Origin: Pseudoflavonifractor sp. An85
GTDB taxonomy: Bacteria; Bacillota; Clostridia; Oscillospirales; Oscillospiraceae
Assembly (NCBI RefSeq): GCF_002161235.1
Contig: NZ_NFHE01000012.1
Span: 17,298-81,297, forward strand
Length of the DNA: 64,000 nucleotides
Direction: 5' to 3'
Below are positions 30,914 through 39,438 of the stretch, piece by piece. A model generated the notes under the pieces. That model worked only from the letters and a program-made list of their open reading frames with translations, was not told the origin of the DNA and did not search any database. The translations under genes were made by a program, and so were the position numbers. Numbering within the stretch: position 1 is the stretch's first letter; every line of letters begins with the position of its first letter.

Positions 30914-30952
30914 AAAATAGTTACTTGTCACTATTAAGCCTTCGGTTCACGG
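30914..30952 (-). repeat. Right terminal inverted repeat of the mobile element
   Basis: Its reverse complement starts CCGTGAACC and ends AACTATTTT, matching the left repeat at 31 of 39 positions. It ends 15 bp from the divIVA stop codon, marking the element-chromosome junction. Confidence 0.8.
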
Positions 30953-30967
30953 GTTTTTATACCTGAT

Positions 30968-31621
30968 TTAGCGGATCTGGTAGTCCTTGCCGAACTGAAG
31001 ATCTTCAAAGCGGCGGGTGGCATCCAAATCCAGATCGTCCACGGGGTCATAGGCGGGCGCCTGAGCGGCGGCAGCGGCCACGGCCTGGGTGTCCACCGCC
31101 TGGGTGGGCTCGTCCACCACCGGCTCCTCTGCGGGCTCCTCCGCTGCAGCGGTCTCTAGCACCTCGGGAGGCACCATCTGACCCAGGCGGGCCAGACACT
31201 CCATCTCCTCCTGGTGGAGGGTGTAGAGCTTCTTGACGTAGGCGGCGGTGGCCTCCTGGGCCTGCTTGAGGCGGAACTCCTCGGCGGCGATCTCAGACTG
31301 GAGCTGAGACTTCCGGGCCTGGGCAGACTCGGTGGCGTCCTTCTCCATCTGAGTCTTTTTCTTCTCCGCGTCGCTGACCATGGACTCGGCCATCTGCTGG
31401 GCGGCCAGCAGGGTCTTACGCATGGCCACGTCGGTGGCCCGGTACTCCTCGATGGAGTCGGAAAGCACCTTGAGTTTATTCTTCAAGATGGTGTTGTCGT
31501 TGTAAAGGGCGGTATAGTCCTCGGTGAGCTGATCGAGAAACTCATCCACCATGGTCATATTGTAGCCGCCGAAGGTTGCTTTGGCAAAGACATGGCTGGC
31601 TACTTCCTGCGGAGTCATCAT
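30968..31621 (-). CDS. divIVA: Cell-division protein DivIVA
   Basis: 217-residue coiled-coil protein that senses negative membrane curvature at poles and septa. The N-terminal DivIVA domain is clear (MTPQEVASHVFAKATFGGYN, then VDEFLDQLTEDY), followed by a long coiled coil (about 25-150). The acidic, Ala/Pro-rich tail ends FEDLQFGKDYQIR. It is the last gene of the yggS-sepF-divIVA cluster (ylm cluster without ylmG/ylmH). The mobile element lies right after its stop, so its original terminator is probably on the far side of the island. Confidence 0.92.
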   Translation of the reverse strand: MMTPQEVASHVFAKATFGGYNMTMVDEFLDQLTEDYTALYNDNTILKNKLKVLSDSIEEYRATDVAMRKTLLAAQQMAESMVSDAEKKKTQMEKDATESAQARKSQLQSEIAAEEFRLKQAQEATAAYVKKLYTLHQEEMECLARLGQMVPPEVLETAAAEEPAEEPVVDEPTQAVDTQAVAAAAAQAPAYDPVDDLDLDATRRFEDLQFGKDYQIR

Positions 31622-31649
31622 TGTGCAAGTCCCCTTTGTTGTCTATTTC

Positions 31650-32102
31650 TTAGAAGTACAGCCCGTTGTTTTCCAGCTCGTCGATGAGGTCACCCAGAAT
31701 CTCTACGTTGTAGGGAGTCATGATGTAGGTGGCCATGGACACCTTCTTGATGGTGCCCTCGTTGGCGTAGGTCACGCCGGAGAGGAAGTCAATCAGACGG
31801 CGGGCGACGGTCTTGTCGGTCTGCTCCAGGTTGAGCACAACGGTGCGCTTCTCCCGCAGGTGGTCGGCAATTTCAGAGGCATTTTCAAACCGCTCGGGCT
31901 TGACCAGCACCACCTGCAACTGGGTGGTGGTATGAATGTTCACCACTTTATTGCGGCGCTCAGCTTCGCTGACCCGGGTGGTGGGCTCGCTGGGGGCGGC
32001 GGTGGTAGTGTTGTTGACGGGGGCGAAATCCTCCTCGTACTCATCATCCTCTTCGTCCTCGTAGGGACGGGCCAAACGCTTCAGTTCATCCAGAAAACTC
32101 AT
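31650..32102 (-). CDS. sepF: Cell-division protein SepF
   Basis: 150-residue SepF, which bundles FtsZ and ties it to the membrane. It has an N-terminal amphipathic anchor (MSFLDELKRLARPYEDEEDD), an acidic/Thr-rich linker and a C-terminal SepF domain (about 70-150, VVLVKPERFENASEIADHL, then FLSGVTYANEGTIKKVS). AAGGGAG upstream selects ATG 32102 over one 11 codons earlier. It sits between yggS and divIVA, as in most Firmicutes. Confidence 0.93.
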   Translation of the reverse strand: MSFLDELKRLARPYEDEEDDEYEEDFAPVNNTTTAAPSEPTTRVSEAERRNKVVNIHTTTQLQVVLVKPERFENASEIADHLREKRTVVLNLEQTDKTVARRLIDFLSGVTYANEGTIKKVSMATYIMTPYNVEILGDLIDELENNGLYF

Positions 32103-32131
32103 GGGTGAGAACTCCCTTCTATATGTATGTA

Positions 32132-32842
32132 TCAAAATGAGTTGGAAATGGGCGCACGAGGGCCAAAGATGGCGGTGCCAACCCGGACGTGGGTGGCGCC
32201 AGCGGCTATGGCAGCGGGGTAATCGTTGCTCATCCCCATGGACAGTATCGTCATATCTGTCTTATTATCTCCCATTTTCCCCTTTATGTCAACAGCAAGA
32301 GCCTTCAACTTATGAAAAAACGGTAAATTTTCAGAAGGCTCCTGCACCGCCGGGGGAATGCACATCAGACCCCGCAACCGCACATGGGAAAGCTGGGTAC
32401 ACAGCTGGGCGGCGGGCAGCACTTCGGGGAGGAAAAAGCCGGATTTGGAGGGCTCCTGGGCCAGGTTTACCTCCAGCAAAATGTCCTGCACCAGTCCCGC
32501 CTTTCCCGCCTGCTTGTCGATCTCCAACAGCAGCTTTTGGGAGGACACGGAGTGGATGAGATCCACTTTGCCCATGAGGTATTTCACCTTGTTGGTCTGC
32601 AAGTGGCCAATGAAGTGGACCTGAGCCCCTTCATAGGCTCCTGTCTCCCAGTGGGAGAGCAGCTCCTGCACCCGGTTTTCCCCGCACACCGTCACCCCTG
32701 CGGCGATGGCCTGTCGAATCACGTCGTCACTCTGGGTCTTGGTGGCGGCCACCAGGGTGATCTCCTCCGGGGTCCGTCCGGCTTCCCAGGCAGCTCGGCG
32801 GATGTTTTCCACAACGTGGGCTAAATTTGTGGAAATACTCAT
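32132..32842 (-). CDS. PLP homeostasis protein YggS/YlmE
   Basis: 236-residue alanine-racemase-fold protein that binds PLP without known catalysis. The PLP lysine is K35 in LVAATKTQ, and GENRVQELL, HFIGHLQTNKVKYL and the C-terminal SMGMSNDYPAAIAAGATHVRVGTAIFG are the family signatures. It overlaps the upstream HlyD-like gene by four bases and precedes sepF by 29 bp, the usual ylmE-ylmF order. Confidence 0.93.
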   Translation of the reverse strand: MSISTNLAHVVENIRRAAWEAGRTPEEITLVAATKTQSDDVIRQAIAAGVTVCGENRVQELLSHWETGAYEGAQVHFIGHLQTNKVKYLMGKVDLIHSVSSQKLLLEIDKQAGKAGLVQDILLEVNLAQEPSKSGFFLPEVLPAAQLCTQLSHVRLRGLMCIPPAVQEPSENLPFFHKLKALAVDIKGKMGDNKTDMTILSMGMSNDYPAAIAAGATHVRVGTAIFGPRAPISNSF

Positions 32843-34104
32843 GAGCGCACCACCATCCCGTCGGTAATGTGGGTGGTGTTGAGGATGATCTCGTCCCCGG
32901 CACGCAGACGGGCGGAAGCGGTGTCATCCACCGGCTCCACCAGATAGAAGGAGTCGTCGCTGTGGAGCACACGCACCTCCTGCCACTCGGCCTGGGTGCC
33001 CACCACGGTGTACACCCCGTATGTATTGACCTGGCTTTCGTTGCCGTTGTCGTCGGTGACCGTCTCGGTGACCACTCGCAGGGCCTGACGAGGGATGCGG
33101 ATGCCTTCAATCTGCTGGGCAATGATGTCCACCGTCTGCTCCCGCAGCAGGGTGGTGTCGGCCAAGTGCTCTTTGGTGGAGAAAATGGCCATGGTCTGCT
33201 CCTCATCAGACACCAGACGCTCCAATTTCATGGAAATGGTGCCATAGTAATCATTGGAGAAGGAAATTTTGTAGGTTTTTCCCTCCAGCAGACCGGACAC
33301 CGAGGGCTGATCCACCACAGTGGCCAGATACCAGGTGGAACCGGTGATGACCTTGCCCAAGGCGGGCTGAGGGTCGGGCACATCCTGCTCCAACAGGTCA
33401 GTGAGCTGGGCGATGGTGAGGGAGGAGAGCATGTTGGGGGTGATGAGGCTCTCATACCCGTCCACTTCTCCGGAGAACGAGCCGGAGACGGGGGCGGTAA
33501 TGGTCTGGGAGACCTGGCTGAGAGAGGCGGTGAGGGTGTTGAGCTGGTTTTGCTTGTCCTGAATGAGCTGGCGAATCTGGGTGGCCGCTTCGGTGTTGCC
33601 GTAGCTGTAGTCCCGCTGGAACACCATGGTGCGCAGATGCAGCGCGGAATCCTCCAGGGTGGACAAGTCGCCGGAGGCGGCCAGAGAACGGATGGACACC
33701 ATGGAGTTGATCACCGCCTCGTCCAGCTTGGAGGAGTTGGTGGACTGGGTGCCCGTGGACAGAGAGTACTCCAGCTGCTGGATTTCCGCCTCCAGGGACT
33801 GGATGGTCTGTCGGGTCTCCAGGGAGTCTTTGCTGGCGTGAATCAGGGCGATTTCCCCGCCTTTGGCCACCTTTTCCCCCTCTTCCAGGAGAATATCCAC
33901 ATATTCTCCCGTGGCGGAGATGACCTGTTCATTGCGCACCAGCAAAGCGGTGGCCTCGGTGCCCACGTCCACCGAATAGGTGTAGGCGGTGGTGGTGACC
34001 AGATCGTCCTGAAAGCCCCGCACCAGATAAACGGCGAAATAGGCGATGATGGCCACAAACATGGCGCCGATGATGACTTTGTTGACCAATGTACTCTCTT
34101 TCAT
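32839..34104 (-). CDS. HlyD-like membrane-fusion/adaptor protein of the division cluster
   Basis: 421 residues with an N-terminal membrane helix (8-28), a lipoyl/barrel-sandwich half (GEYVDILLEEGEKVAKGGEIAL), a coiled-coil hairpin (about 95-200), and beta-barrel and C-terminal domains (ISFSNDYYGTISMKLERL, QALRVVTETV). It has the build of an efflux adaptor, but no ABC transporter lies nearby. Related proteins recur beside yggS-sepF in Clostridia, so a role at the septum or envelope is possible. Its stop overlaps yggS (ATGA). Confidence 0.75.
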   Translation of the reverse strand: MKESTLVNKVIIGAMFVAIIAYFAVYLVRGFQDDLVTTTAYTYSVDVGTEATALLVRNEQVISATGEYVDILLEEGEKVAKGGEIALIHASKDSLETRQTIQSLEAEIQQLEYSLSTGTQSTNSSKLDEAVINSMVSIRSLAASGDLSTLEDSALHLRTMVFQRDYSYGNTEAATQIRQLIQDKQNQLNTLTASLSQVSQTITAPVSGSFSGEVDGYESLITPNMLSSLTIAQLTDLLEQDVPDPQPALGKVITGSTWYLATVVDQPSVSGLLEGKTYKISFSNDYYGTISMKLERLVSDEEQTMAIFSTKEHLADTTLLREQTVDIIAQQIEGIRIPRQALRVVTETVTDDNGNESQVNTYGVYTVVGTQAEWQEVRVLHSDDSFYLVEPVDDTASARLRAGDEIILNTTHITDGMVVRS

Positions 34105-34317
34105 AGAATCATTCCTCTTTTGTGTGGGGAACCTGCCCTTTCCCTCGGCCGCGGCATGTTATGGCTCTTTTGCGCCAGAAATGCGTTGCATCTTCCCGAG
34201 ATACACAAAGTATTTCTGCAAAGCTGCGCCTGTTTCTGACACAAAATTTCTCACAATCTACTCTCGCCGATGGAATGGTATGTTCCCATGGGGTTGGAAC
34301 ACGCCCCCGTCTTGGGG

Positions 34318-34560
34318 TCATTCTTCCATATTTACCGCTTTTTCCGGTGTGATGGTGGAAATGGCGTGTTTATAAATGACTTGCTGTTTGCCGTCGGTGA
34401 CCAACACCACCACATAGGGGTCATAGGCGGTGATGACACCCCGCAGCTGGAACCCGTTGACCAAAAACACGGTGACTCGAGCGGCGGTACGGCGAAGGGT
34501 GGACAGAACACTGTCCTGGACATTGGGCTGCTTGCCCACGGCGACTGCGGTAAAACTCAT
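34318..34560 (-). CDS. hfq: RNA chaperone Hfq
   Basis: 80-residue Sm-like hexameric chaperone for small RNAs. Sm1 (NVQDSVLSTLRRTAARVTVFLVNGFQL) and Sm2 (QVIYKHAISTITP, the YKHA signature) are intact. I chose ATG 34560, preceded by AAAGGAGTG. An in-frame ATG at 34629 inside miaA would add 23 unlike residues and lacks a ribosome site. It follows miaA, the common bacterial order. Confidence 0.92.
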   Translation of the reverse strand: MSFTAVAVGKQPNVQDSVLSTLRRTAARVTVFLVNGFQLRGVITAYDPYVVVLVTDGKQQVIYKHAISTITPEKAVNMEE

Positions 34561-34615
34561 GGCTATGCACTCCTTTTCTTTTTCGGGGTCGGGCTGAGCC
34601 TGACCCTGAGTGGAG

Positions 34616-35563
34616 TTATTGTAAGCCATGGGTGTGGGCGAGTTCTGTCGAACGGTCGACAGCGTGGGAAAAATCTGGGGTTTCTCCCCAGCGAATCCAG
34701 TGGGTGTTGGGGTTGCGGCGGAACCAGGTCAGCTGCCGCTTGGCGTACTGCCGGGAGCGCAGCTTCACTTCTTCCGCTCCCTCCCATGCGGGGCGGCCCT
34801 GCTGCAAAGCGGCCGCAATTTCCTTGTAGCCAATGGCCTGCATGGCGGTGCAGGTGGGGGGAATGCCCCTCTCCAGCAGCCGCCGCACCTCCTCCTCCAG
34901 CCCCTGCTCCATCATCACATCCACCCGCTGGTCGATGCGCTTCCACAAGTTGGGCCGCGCTTCAAAGTCCAGCCCAATGGTGAGGGGATGGTACCGGGGG
35001 GGAATGGCCTGGGACTCCAGGTTGTGCTGGGTGATGGTCTTTCCCGTGGTGAGGTACACCTCCAAGGCCCGGATGATGCGCTTTTCGTCGTTGGGGTGCA
35101 GCCGCTGGGCGGCTTGGGGATCCACCTGGGCCAGTTTTTCCCGCAGTGGCTCCAGCCCTTCTTCCCGGGCCTGCTGCTGCAGCTGCTCTCGCACCTGGGC
35201 GGCGTGGGGGTCAAAGGGGGCAAACTGCCGCCCTGCCATGAGGTGGTCGATGTACAGACCTGTGCCTCCCGCCACAATGGGCAGCTTGCCCCGAGCGAGA
35301 ATATCGTCCATGACGGGAATGGCGTCGGTGACATACCGGCTCACCGAGTAGTTTTCCCAGGGGTCTGCCACATCCAGCATGTGGTGGGGCACCCCCTGCA
35401 TCTCTTCTTTGGTGGGTTTGGCGGTGCCGATGTCCATGCTCCGGTAGACCTGCATGGAGTCTGCCGACACCACTTCTCCGTTCAAACGCTGGGCCAGAGC
35501 CACCGCCAGGGCGGTTTTCCCTGAGGCGGTGGGGCCGCAGATCACCAGACAATCCGGTTTCAT
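34616..35563 (-). CDS. miaA: tRNA dimethylallyltransferase
   Basis: 315-residue enzyme that prenylates A37 of tRNAs reading U-starting codons, using DMAPP. The P-loop GPTASGKT (10-17), VVSADSMQVYRSMDIGTAKP, VAGGTGLYIDHLM and the C-terminal RQYAKRQLTWFRR are all conserved. The ATG overlaps the metallo-hydrolase stop by four bases, and hfq follows 55 bp later. Nothing is missing. Confidence 0.97.
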   Translation of the reverse strand: MKPDCLVICGPTASGKTALAVALAQRLNGEVVSADSMQVYRSMDIGTAKPTKEEMQGVPHHMLDVADPWENYSVSRYVTDAIPVMDDILARGKLPIVAGGTGLYIDHLMAGRQFAPFDPHAAQVREQLQQQAREEGLEPLREKLAQVDPQAAQRLHPNDEKRIIRALEVYLTTGKTITQHNLESQAIPPRYHPLTIGLDFEARPNLWKRIDQRVDVMMEQGLEEEVRRLLERGIPPTCTAMQAIGYKEIAAALQQGRPAWEGAEEVKLRSRQYAKRQLTWFRRNPNTHWIRWGETPDFSHAVDRSTELAHTHGLQ

Positions 35564-36453
35564 AGCTCCTCCTTGGGTGTGATATACAGCATTCCATCCC
35601 GGGCTTCATAGGCCAGCTTTCCCTGGTCAATGAGCAGCTCCACCAGCCCCCGCAGGTTGCGCTCCATGAGGGGCACCCGCTCCACCCGGCTGGAGAGCAG
35701 GGTGTGGTGGGCGTTGACCTTTTGCCACAGCTGGGTCAGGGTCATGGGGGCGTCCACCAGGGCAGCCACCTCGTCGGCCCGACTCTGGATGAGGGCACAG
35801 GTGGCATCAATGAGGGGCTCTACCTGGGCATGTACCCCCCGGTGAGCCATGACATAGGCGGTGTGACCGGTGCCCCGCAGGCGCTGGGCGCTGGCCATCA
35901 TCTGGGCGCAATCCAGGCTGTAGGGCAGTTTTAAATCCAACCCTTCGTCGGAGAACACCGCATCTCCCACAAAACACACCCCATCGGGGGTGGTGATACA
36001 TACATGGTCCAGGGAGTGACCGGGGGTGTGGAGGATGTGGAAGGGGACGCCGCAAACGTGGAAGGTTCCATCCTCATAGGGGATGGGGACGTCCACGTCA
36101 CACAGCATGTCCCCCTGGTAGTCCCGGATCATGTGGGGGGAGTAGGTGTAGAAATAGGCTTTCAGCCCCAGAATCGTACGGCAGGTGTCCACCTCTCCGG
36201 CGGGCACTGCCACTTGGCAGCCGTACCGGGCACGCAGGGCGGCGTTGTTGATGGAGTGGTCCAAATGCACGTGGGTACTCATCACCCCCACCGGGGTGAG
36301 ACCCGCCCCATCCAGGGTGTCCATCAGGTCCTGCCGCTCGGTGATGTCCCCGGCGTCGATGAGAATGCACCGGCGGTCATCCAGCTGGTACAGCCCCGTA
36401 AAGCTGTGACCCTCCAGGACATAGGTGTTGCCGCAAATGGGGGAAATCTTCAT
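35560..36453 (-). CDS. Metallo-beta-lactamase-fold hydrolase
   Basis: 297 residues. THVHLDHS is the zinc-binding HxHxDH motif, followed by HTPGHSLDHV (His), FVGDAVFSDEG (bridging Asp) and MAHRGVHAQ (last His). The C-terminal 80 residues form a helical domain. It is wedged between mnmA and miaA with four-base overlaps on both sides (start 36453 within ATGA), so it is co-translated with two tRNA-modification genes. The substrate is unknown; a glyoxalase II-like or RNA/nucleotide role are alternatives. Confidence 0.85.
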   Translation of the reverse strand: MKISPICGNTYVLEGHSFTGLYQLDDRRCILIDAGDITERQDLMDTLDGAGLTPVGVMSTHVHLDHSINNAALRARYGCQVAVPAGEVDTCRTILGLKAYFYTYSPHMIRDYQGDMLCDVDVPIPYEDGTFHVCGVPFHILHTPGHSLDHVCITTPDGVCFVGDAVFSDEGLDLKLPYSLDCAQMMASAQRLRGTGHTAYVMAHRGVHAQVEPLIDATCALIQSRADEVAALVDAPMTLTQLWQKVNAHHTLLSSRVERVPLMERNLRGLVELLIDQGKLAYEARDGMLYITPKEEL

Positions 36454-37472
36454 ACAATCCACCCGCTTCCCAGCACCTGGTCACCGCGGTAAAACACCGC
36501 CAGCTGGCCCGGGGTGGGGGCTCGGGCGGGCCGTTCCATGTGGATGTCCACCCGGCCATCCCCCAGGGGAATGAGGGTGGCGGGGTCCTGGTGGCGGGAG
36601 TGGCGCAGCCGCACCTCCACCTGCAAGGGCTGGGTGAGAGGCTCTTCCGCCAGCCAGTTCAAATCTTCGGTGTGCACCAGGGAAGCGTGAAGGCCTTCCC
36701 CGTGGGAGAGCACCACCTCATTGGTGTGGGGGCGGATTTCGGTGACAAACAGCCGCCCGGAGGAGGAGACCCCCAGCCCACGGCGCTGTCCAATGGTGTA
36801 GTGGTGAAACCCCTTGTGGGTGCCCAGCACATTGCCCTGCGCATCCACGAAGTTGCCCGGCGGGGGGGTGCCGCCCCGGGCGTCCAGCCAGGCGGCGTAG
36901 TCGTCGTCGGGGATGAAGCAGATCTCCATGGAGTCGGGGCGGGAGGCCGCCGGCAGCTGGGAGGCCTGGGCCTCCTGCCGGGTCTGCTCCTTGGGGGCGT
37001 CCCCCAGGGGGAAGACAATGCGCTCCAGGGTGTCCCGGGTGAGCCGGGAGAGCATATAGGACTGGTCATTGGAAGAGGTCCCCCGCAGCAAAATGGGGCC
37101 GCCGTCGGTACCCACGCCGATGCGGGCGTAGTGGCCGGTGGCCACATACCGGGCGCCGATTTCGTCGGCAAAGGCCAGGAGCGCGGGGAACTTCACCGCC
37201 CGGTTGCACCGCGCGCAGGGAATGGGGGTGCGGCCGGAGAGGTAGTCCTGGGCAAAGGGGGTGCACACATGCTCCTCCAGCTCCTGCTGGATGGAGCGCA
37301 CGGTGAGGGGAATACCCAATTTGGCGGCATTGTCCCGGGCGGACTGTTCTCCGCCCAAGCCGATGTCCAGATACAGCCCGTGGACCTCATATCCCTGATC
37401 CATGAGCCGCTGGGCCGCCACGGCGGAATCCACCCCGCCGGAAAGCCCCAATACCACCTTCTTGTCTGCCAT
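36450..37472 (-). CDS. mnmA: tRNA-specific 2-thiouridylase MnmA
   Basis: 340-residue enzyme that thiolates U34 of Lys, Glu and Gln tRNAs. The PP-loop is GLSGGVDSAVAA (9-20). The catalytic cysteines lie in PCARCNRAVKF (about 86-89) and MEICFIPDDDY. NDQSYMLSRL and GFHHYTIGQRRGLG are family marks. It opens the mnmA-MBL-miaA-hfq operon, with a good promoter about 150 bp upstream. GGAGGA precedes the ATG. Confidence 0.96.
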   Translation of the reverse strand: MADKKVVLGLSGGVDSAVAAQRLMDQGYEVHGLYLDIGLGGEQSARDNAAKLGIPLTVRSIQQELEEHVCTPFAQDYLSGRTPIPCARCNRAVKFPALLAFADEIGARYVATGHYARIGVGTDGGPILLRGTSSNDQSYMLSRLTRDTLERIVFPLGDAPKEQTRQEAQASQLPAASRPDSMEICFIPDDDYAAWLDARGGTPPPGNFVDAQGNVLGTHKGFHHYTIGQRRGLGVSSSGRLFVTEIRPHTNEVVLSHGEGLHASLVHTEDLNWLAEEPLTQPLQVEVRLRHSRHQDPATLIPLGDGRVDIHMERPARAPTPGQLAVFYRGDQVLGSGWIV

Positions 37473-37595
37473 GTGTGTGGTCCTCCTGTGGAAACGATGT
37501 TACAGCTTTATGATACCATGACGGCAACGCCGGAATGGTATTATGCCATGTTTTTTCGGTTGCCCCGCAAGGGGCGAGAAAAACGGCAATTAAAA

Positions 37596-37651
37596 TTCTG
37601 GTATAATAGCCGTTTTGCGGCTATTATACCAGAAAAGAGGGTCGGGTTCAA
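37596..37651 (-). promoter_or_regulatory. Promoter of the mnmA operon within a perfect palindrome
   Basis: On the minus strand TTGAAC (37651-37646), a 17-bp spacer and TATAAT (37628-37623) form a good promoter toward mnmA. The -10 lies in a perfect 17-bp inverted repeat (37596-37612 and 37618-37634, arms TTCTGGTATAATAGCCG) with a 5-base loop. The start of the transcript would therefore fold into, or be bound at, the palindrome. Confidence 0.65.
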
Positions 37652-37708
37652 CCATAGCCCCCAGGCAAATGGTGGCAAAAGCCCCCTCATGGTTGAGGGA
37701 ATTCCAGG

Positions 37709-37737
37709 TTGATGCACAGCTGTGAATTGGGTATAAT
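37709..37737 (+). promoter_or_regulatory. Promoter of the membrane glycosyltransferase gene
   Basis: TTGATG (37709-37714), 17-bp spacer, TATAAT (37732-37737), 48 bp before the GTG start. Confidence 0.75.
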
Positions 37738-37784
37738 GAAAAAACATCCCAAAAGGGAAGGTTTGTTGTTAGGGAGGAAATTGT

Positions 37785-39284
37785 GTGAAACAGTGGAGCC
37801 TTGCGGAGCTGAGCCGAAAGATGATACAACGGGGGAAACAAGAGGGGCGGATGTGGCTGCTTCCGGTGGGGCTGCTGGCCCTGGTGTACATCTTGGGAAT
37901 CAGCGCCATTCTGCGCGCGGATTTCAACTACATTGACGACATGGGGCGCATCACCTTTGGCTATCAGGGGTGGGACAATTTCAGTCGCTACATCTCCAAT
38001 TTGCTCTCCACCTTTCTCCACACGGGGCGGTATCTCAACGACATCTCCCCTCTGCCCCAGCTGCTGGCGGCCCTGATTCTGGCCGTGGCAGGGGTAGCGG
38101 CGGTGCGGGTGGTGACGGGCCGAGAGACGCTTACGGTGTGGGAGTATGCGGCGGTTCTGCCCATGGGCCTGTCCCCCTACTTTCTGGAGTGCTTTTCCTA
38201 TAAGTACGACGCCCCCTATATGGCCCTGTCCGTGCTGGCGGGTGTGTGTCCGCTGCTGCTGTGCCGGAAAGATTGGAGGCTCTACCTACTGGGGAGCGTG
38301 GCAGGTATTTTGGTGGTGTGTACCACCTACCAGCCCGCCACCGGGATTTTTCCCATGTTTGTCATCTTCCTGGCCATGCGGCGGTGGCACCATGGGGAGA
38401 AGTTGGGCGATATATTCCGATTTGTAGGCTTTTCTGTGGCCGGGTACGGTGTGGGCCTGGTGGTGTTCCGGGTGTTTCTCATGCGAGTGACGGAGGAGTA
38501 CGTCTCCGGCGGCATCCCCGCCCTGCCCCAGCTCATCCCCCACACTGTGGAGAGTTTTTGTACGTATTTCCACCTCATTTTCACAGATTTTCGTCGGGAA
38601 TGGCTGCTGGTGATCCTGGCGCTGTGCGTGGCCTTCCTCTATGTGCAGGTGCGGGACTCCTCTCGCAACAAGGTGGGAGCAGCGGCGGTGTCCGTGGTGG
38701 CGCTGGGGTTGGGCCTGCTGTGCAGCTTTGGCCTGTACCCGGTGCTGGAAGAGGCGTTGTATGCGCCCCGGGCCATGTATGGATTCGGGGTCTGGCTGGC
38801 TTTGGTGGCTGTGTTTACCGTTACCACTCCGCGGGCCTACTGGTGTAAGCTGGTGAGTGTGGGATTGGCCTGGATTTTCTTTGTCTTTGCCTTCACCTAC
38901 GGCAATACCCTGACTCTGCAAAAGAACTATACCGAGTTTCGCATTGAGCAGGCCATTGACGACCTGACGGAGGCCCATGTGCTGGAGGGAGACACTCGGA
39001 AAACGGTGCAGGTGTCCGGTACCATCGGGTATGCCCCCGTCTTTGACCACATGCCCCAAGACTATCAGATGCTCAAGCGACTGGTGCCCGTGCCCTTTGG
39101 CGGGGGTGTGGGGTGGAACAGCTACCTGTTTGCCTATTTTTATGGGTTGGAGGAGCACATGACCTGGGCCGGATGGGACACGGAGCTGGACCTGACGGAG
39201 AAGGATTTGCCTGTGGTGGTGGATAACCTCTATCACACCATTCGGGCAGACGAGGCATATGTTCTCATTGAACTGAAGGAGTAA
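37785..39284 (+). CDS. Polytopic membrane glucosyltransferase-domain protein (GtrII-like)
   Basis: 499 residues with about 10-11 membrane helices. The first extracytoplasmic loop after helix 1 carries RADFNYIDDMGRITFGYQGW, with the paired acidic residues typical of GT-C and GtrII proteins. The C-terminal 110 residues form a soluble domain. Such enzymes move sugars from lipid-linked donors to surface polymers; the acceptor here is unknown. The GTG start follows AGGGAGG. The gene is monocistronic, between its own promoter and a hairpin at 39410. Confidence 0.78.
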   Translation: MKQWSLAELSRKMIQRGKQEGRMWLLPVGLLALVYILGISAILRADFNYIDDMGRITFGYQGWDNFSRYISNLLSTFLHTGRYLNDISPLPQLLAALILAVAGVAAVRVVTGRETLTVWEYAAVLPMGLSPYFLECFSYKYDAPYMALSVLAGVCPLLLCRKDWRLYLLGSVAGILVVCTTYQPATGIFPMFVIFLAMRRWHHGEKLGDIFRFVGFSVAGYGVGLVVFRVFLMRVTEEYVSGGIPALPQLIPHTVESFCTYFHLIFTDFRREWLLVILALCVAFLYVQVRDSSRNKVGAAAVSVVALGLGLLCSFGLYPVLEEALYAPRAMYGFGVWLALVAVFTVTTPRAYWCKLVSVGLAWIFFVFAFTYGNTLTLQKNYTEFRIEQAIDDLTEAHVLEGDTRKTVQVSGTIGYAPVFDHMPQDYQMLKRLVPVPFGGGVGWNSYLFAYFYGLEEHMTWAGWDTELDLTEKDLPVVVDNLYHTIRADEAYVLIELKE

Positions 39285-39409
39285 ACCAATCGGACCTATC
39301 ATTTTCTGCGGTGGTTCAGGTTAAGACCCTGGCGAAATTCAATTTGGCCACCAAAAAACGGTTCATTTTTATCATGCGCCAACACAGTGACGAAAAAGAG
39401 GAACGAAAC

Positions 39410-39438
39410 AAGGGGAAAGCCCGTGGGGCTTTCCCCTT
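39410..39438 (+). terminator. Terminator hairpin after the glycosyltransferase gene
   Basis: AAGGGGAAAGCCC (39410-39422) pairs perfectly with GGGCTTTCCCCTT (39426-39438), followed by GCCTTTT. The distal arm overlaps the next promoter. Confidence 0.75.

Larger units (their letters stand above)
16136..30952. mobile_element. Tn4451-like integrative mobilizable element (about 14.8 kb)
   Basis: The stretch is visibly lower in GC and different in codon use from both flanks, and it is bounded by 39-bp imperfect inverted repeats. It carries a large serine recombinase at its right end, a TnpW-like gene, a MobV relaxase with an oriT-like site, a sigma-like gene, a DUF6076-like gene and a broken CHC2 primase-like gene. 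No conjugation (type IV secretion) genes are present, so it should need a helper to transfer. Cargo: lacI-type regulator, MATE pump, AAC(3)-type gene and two alpha/beta hydrolases. It sits between the beta-galactosidase terminator and the 3' end of divIVA. TnpX, TnpW and the MobV enzyme match the Tn4451/Tn4453 family plan. Confidence 0.85.
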
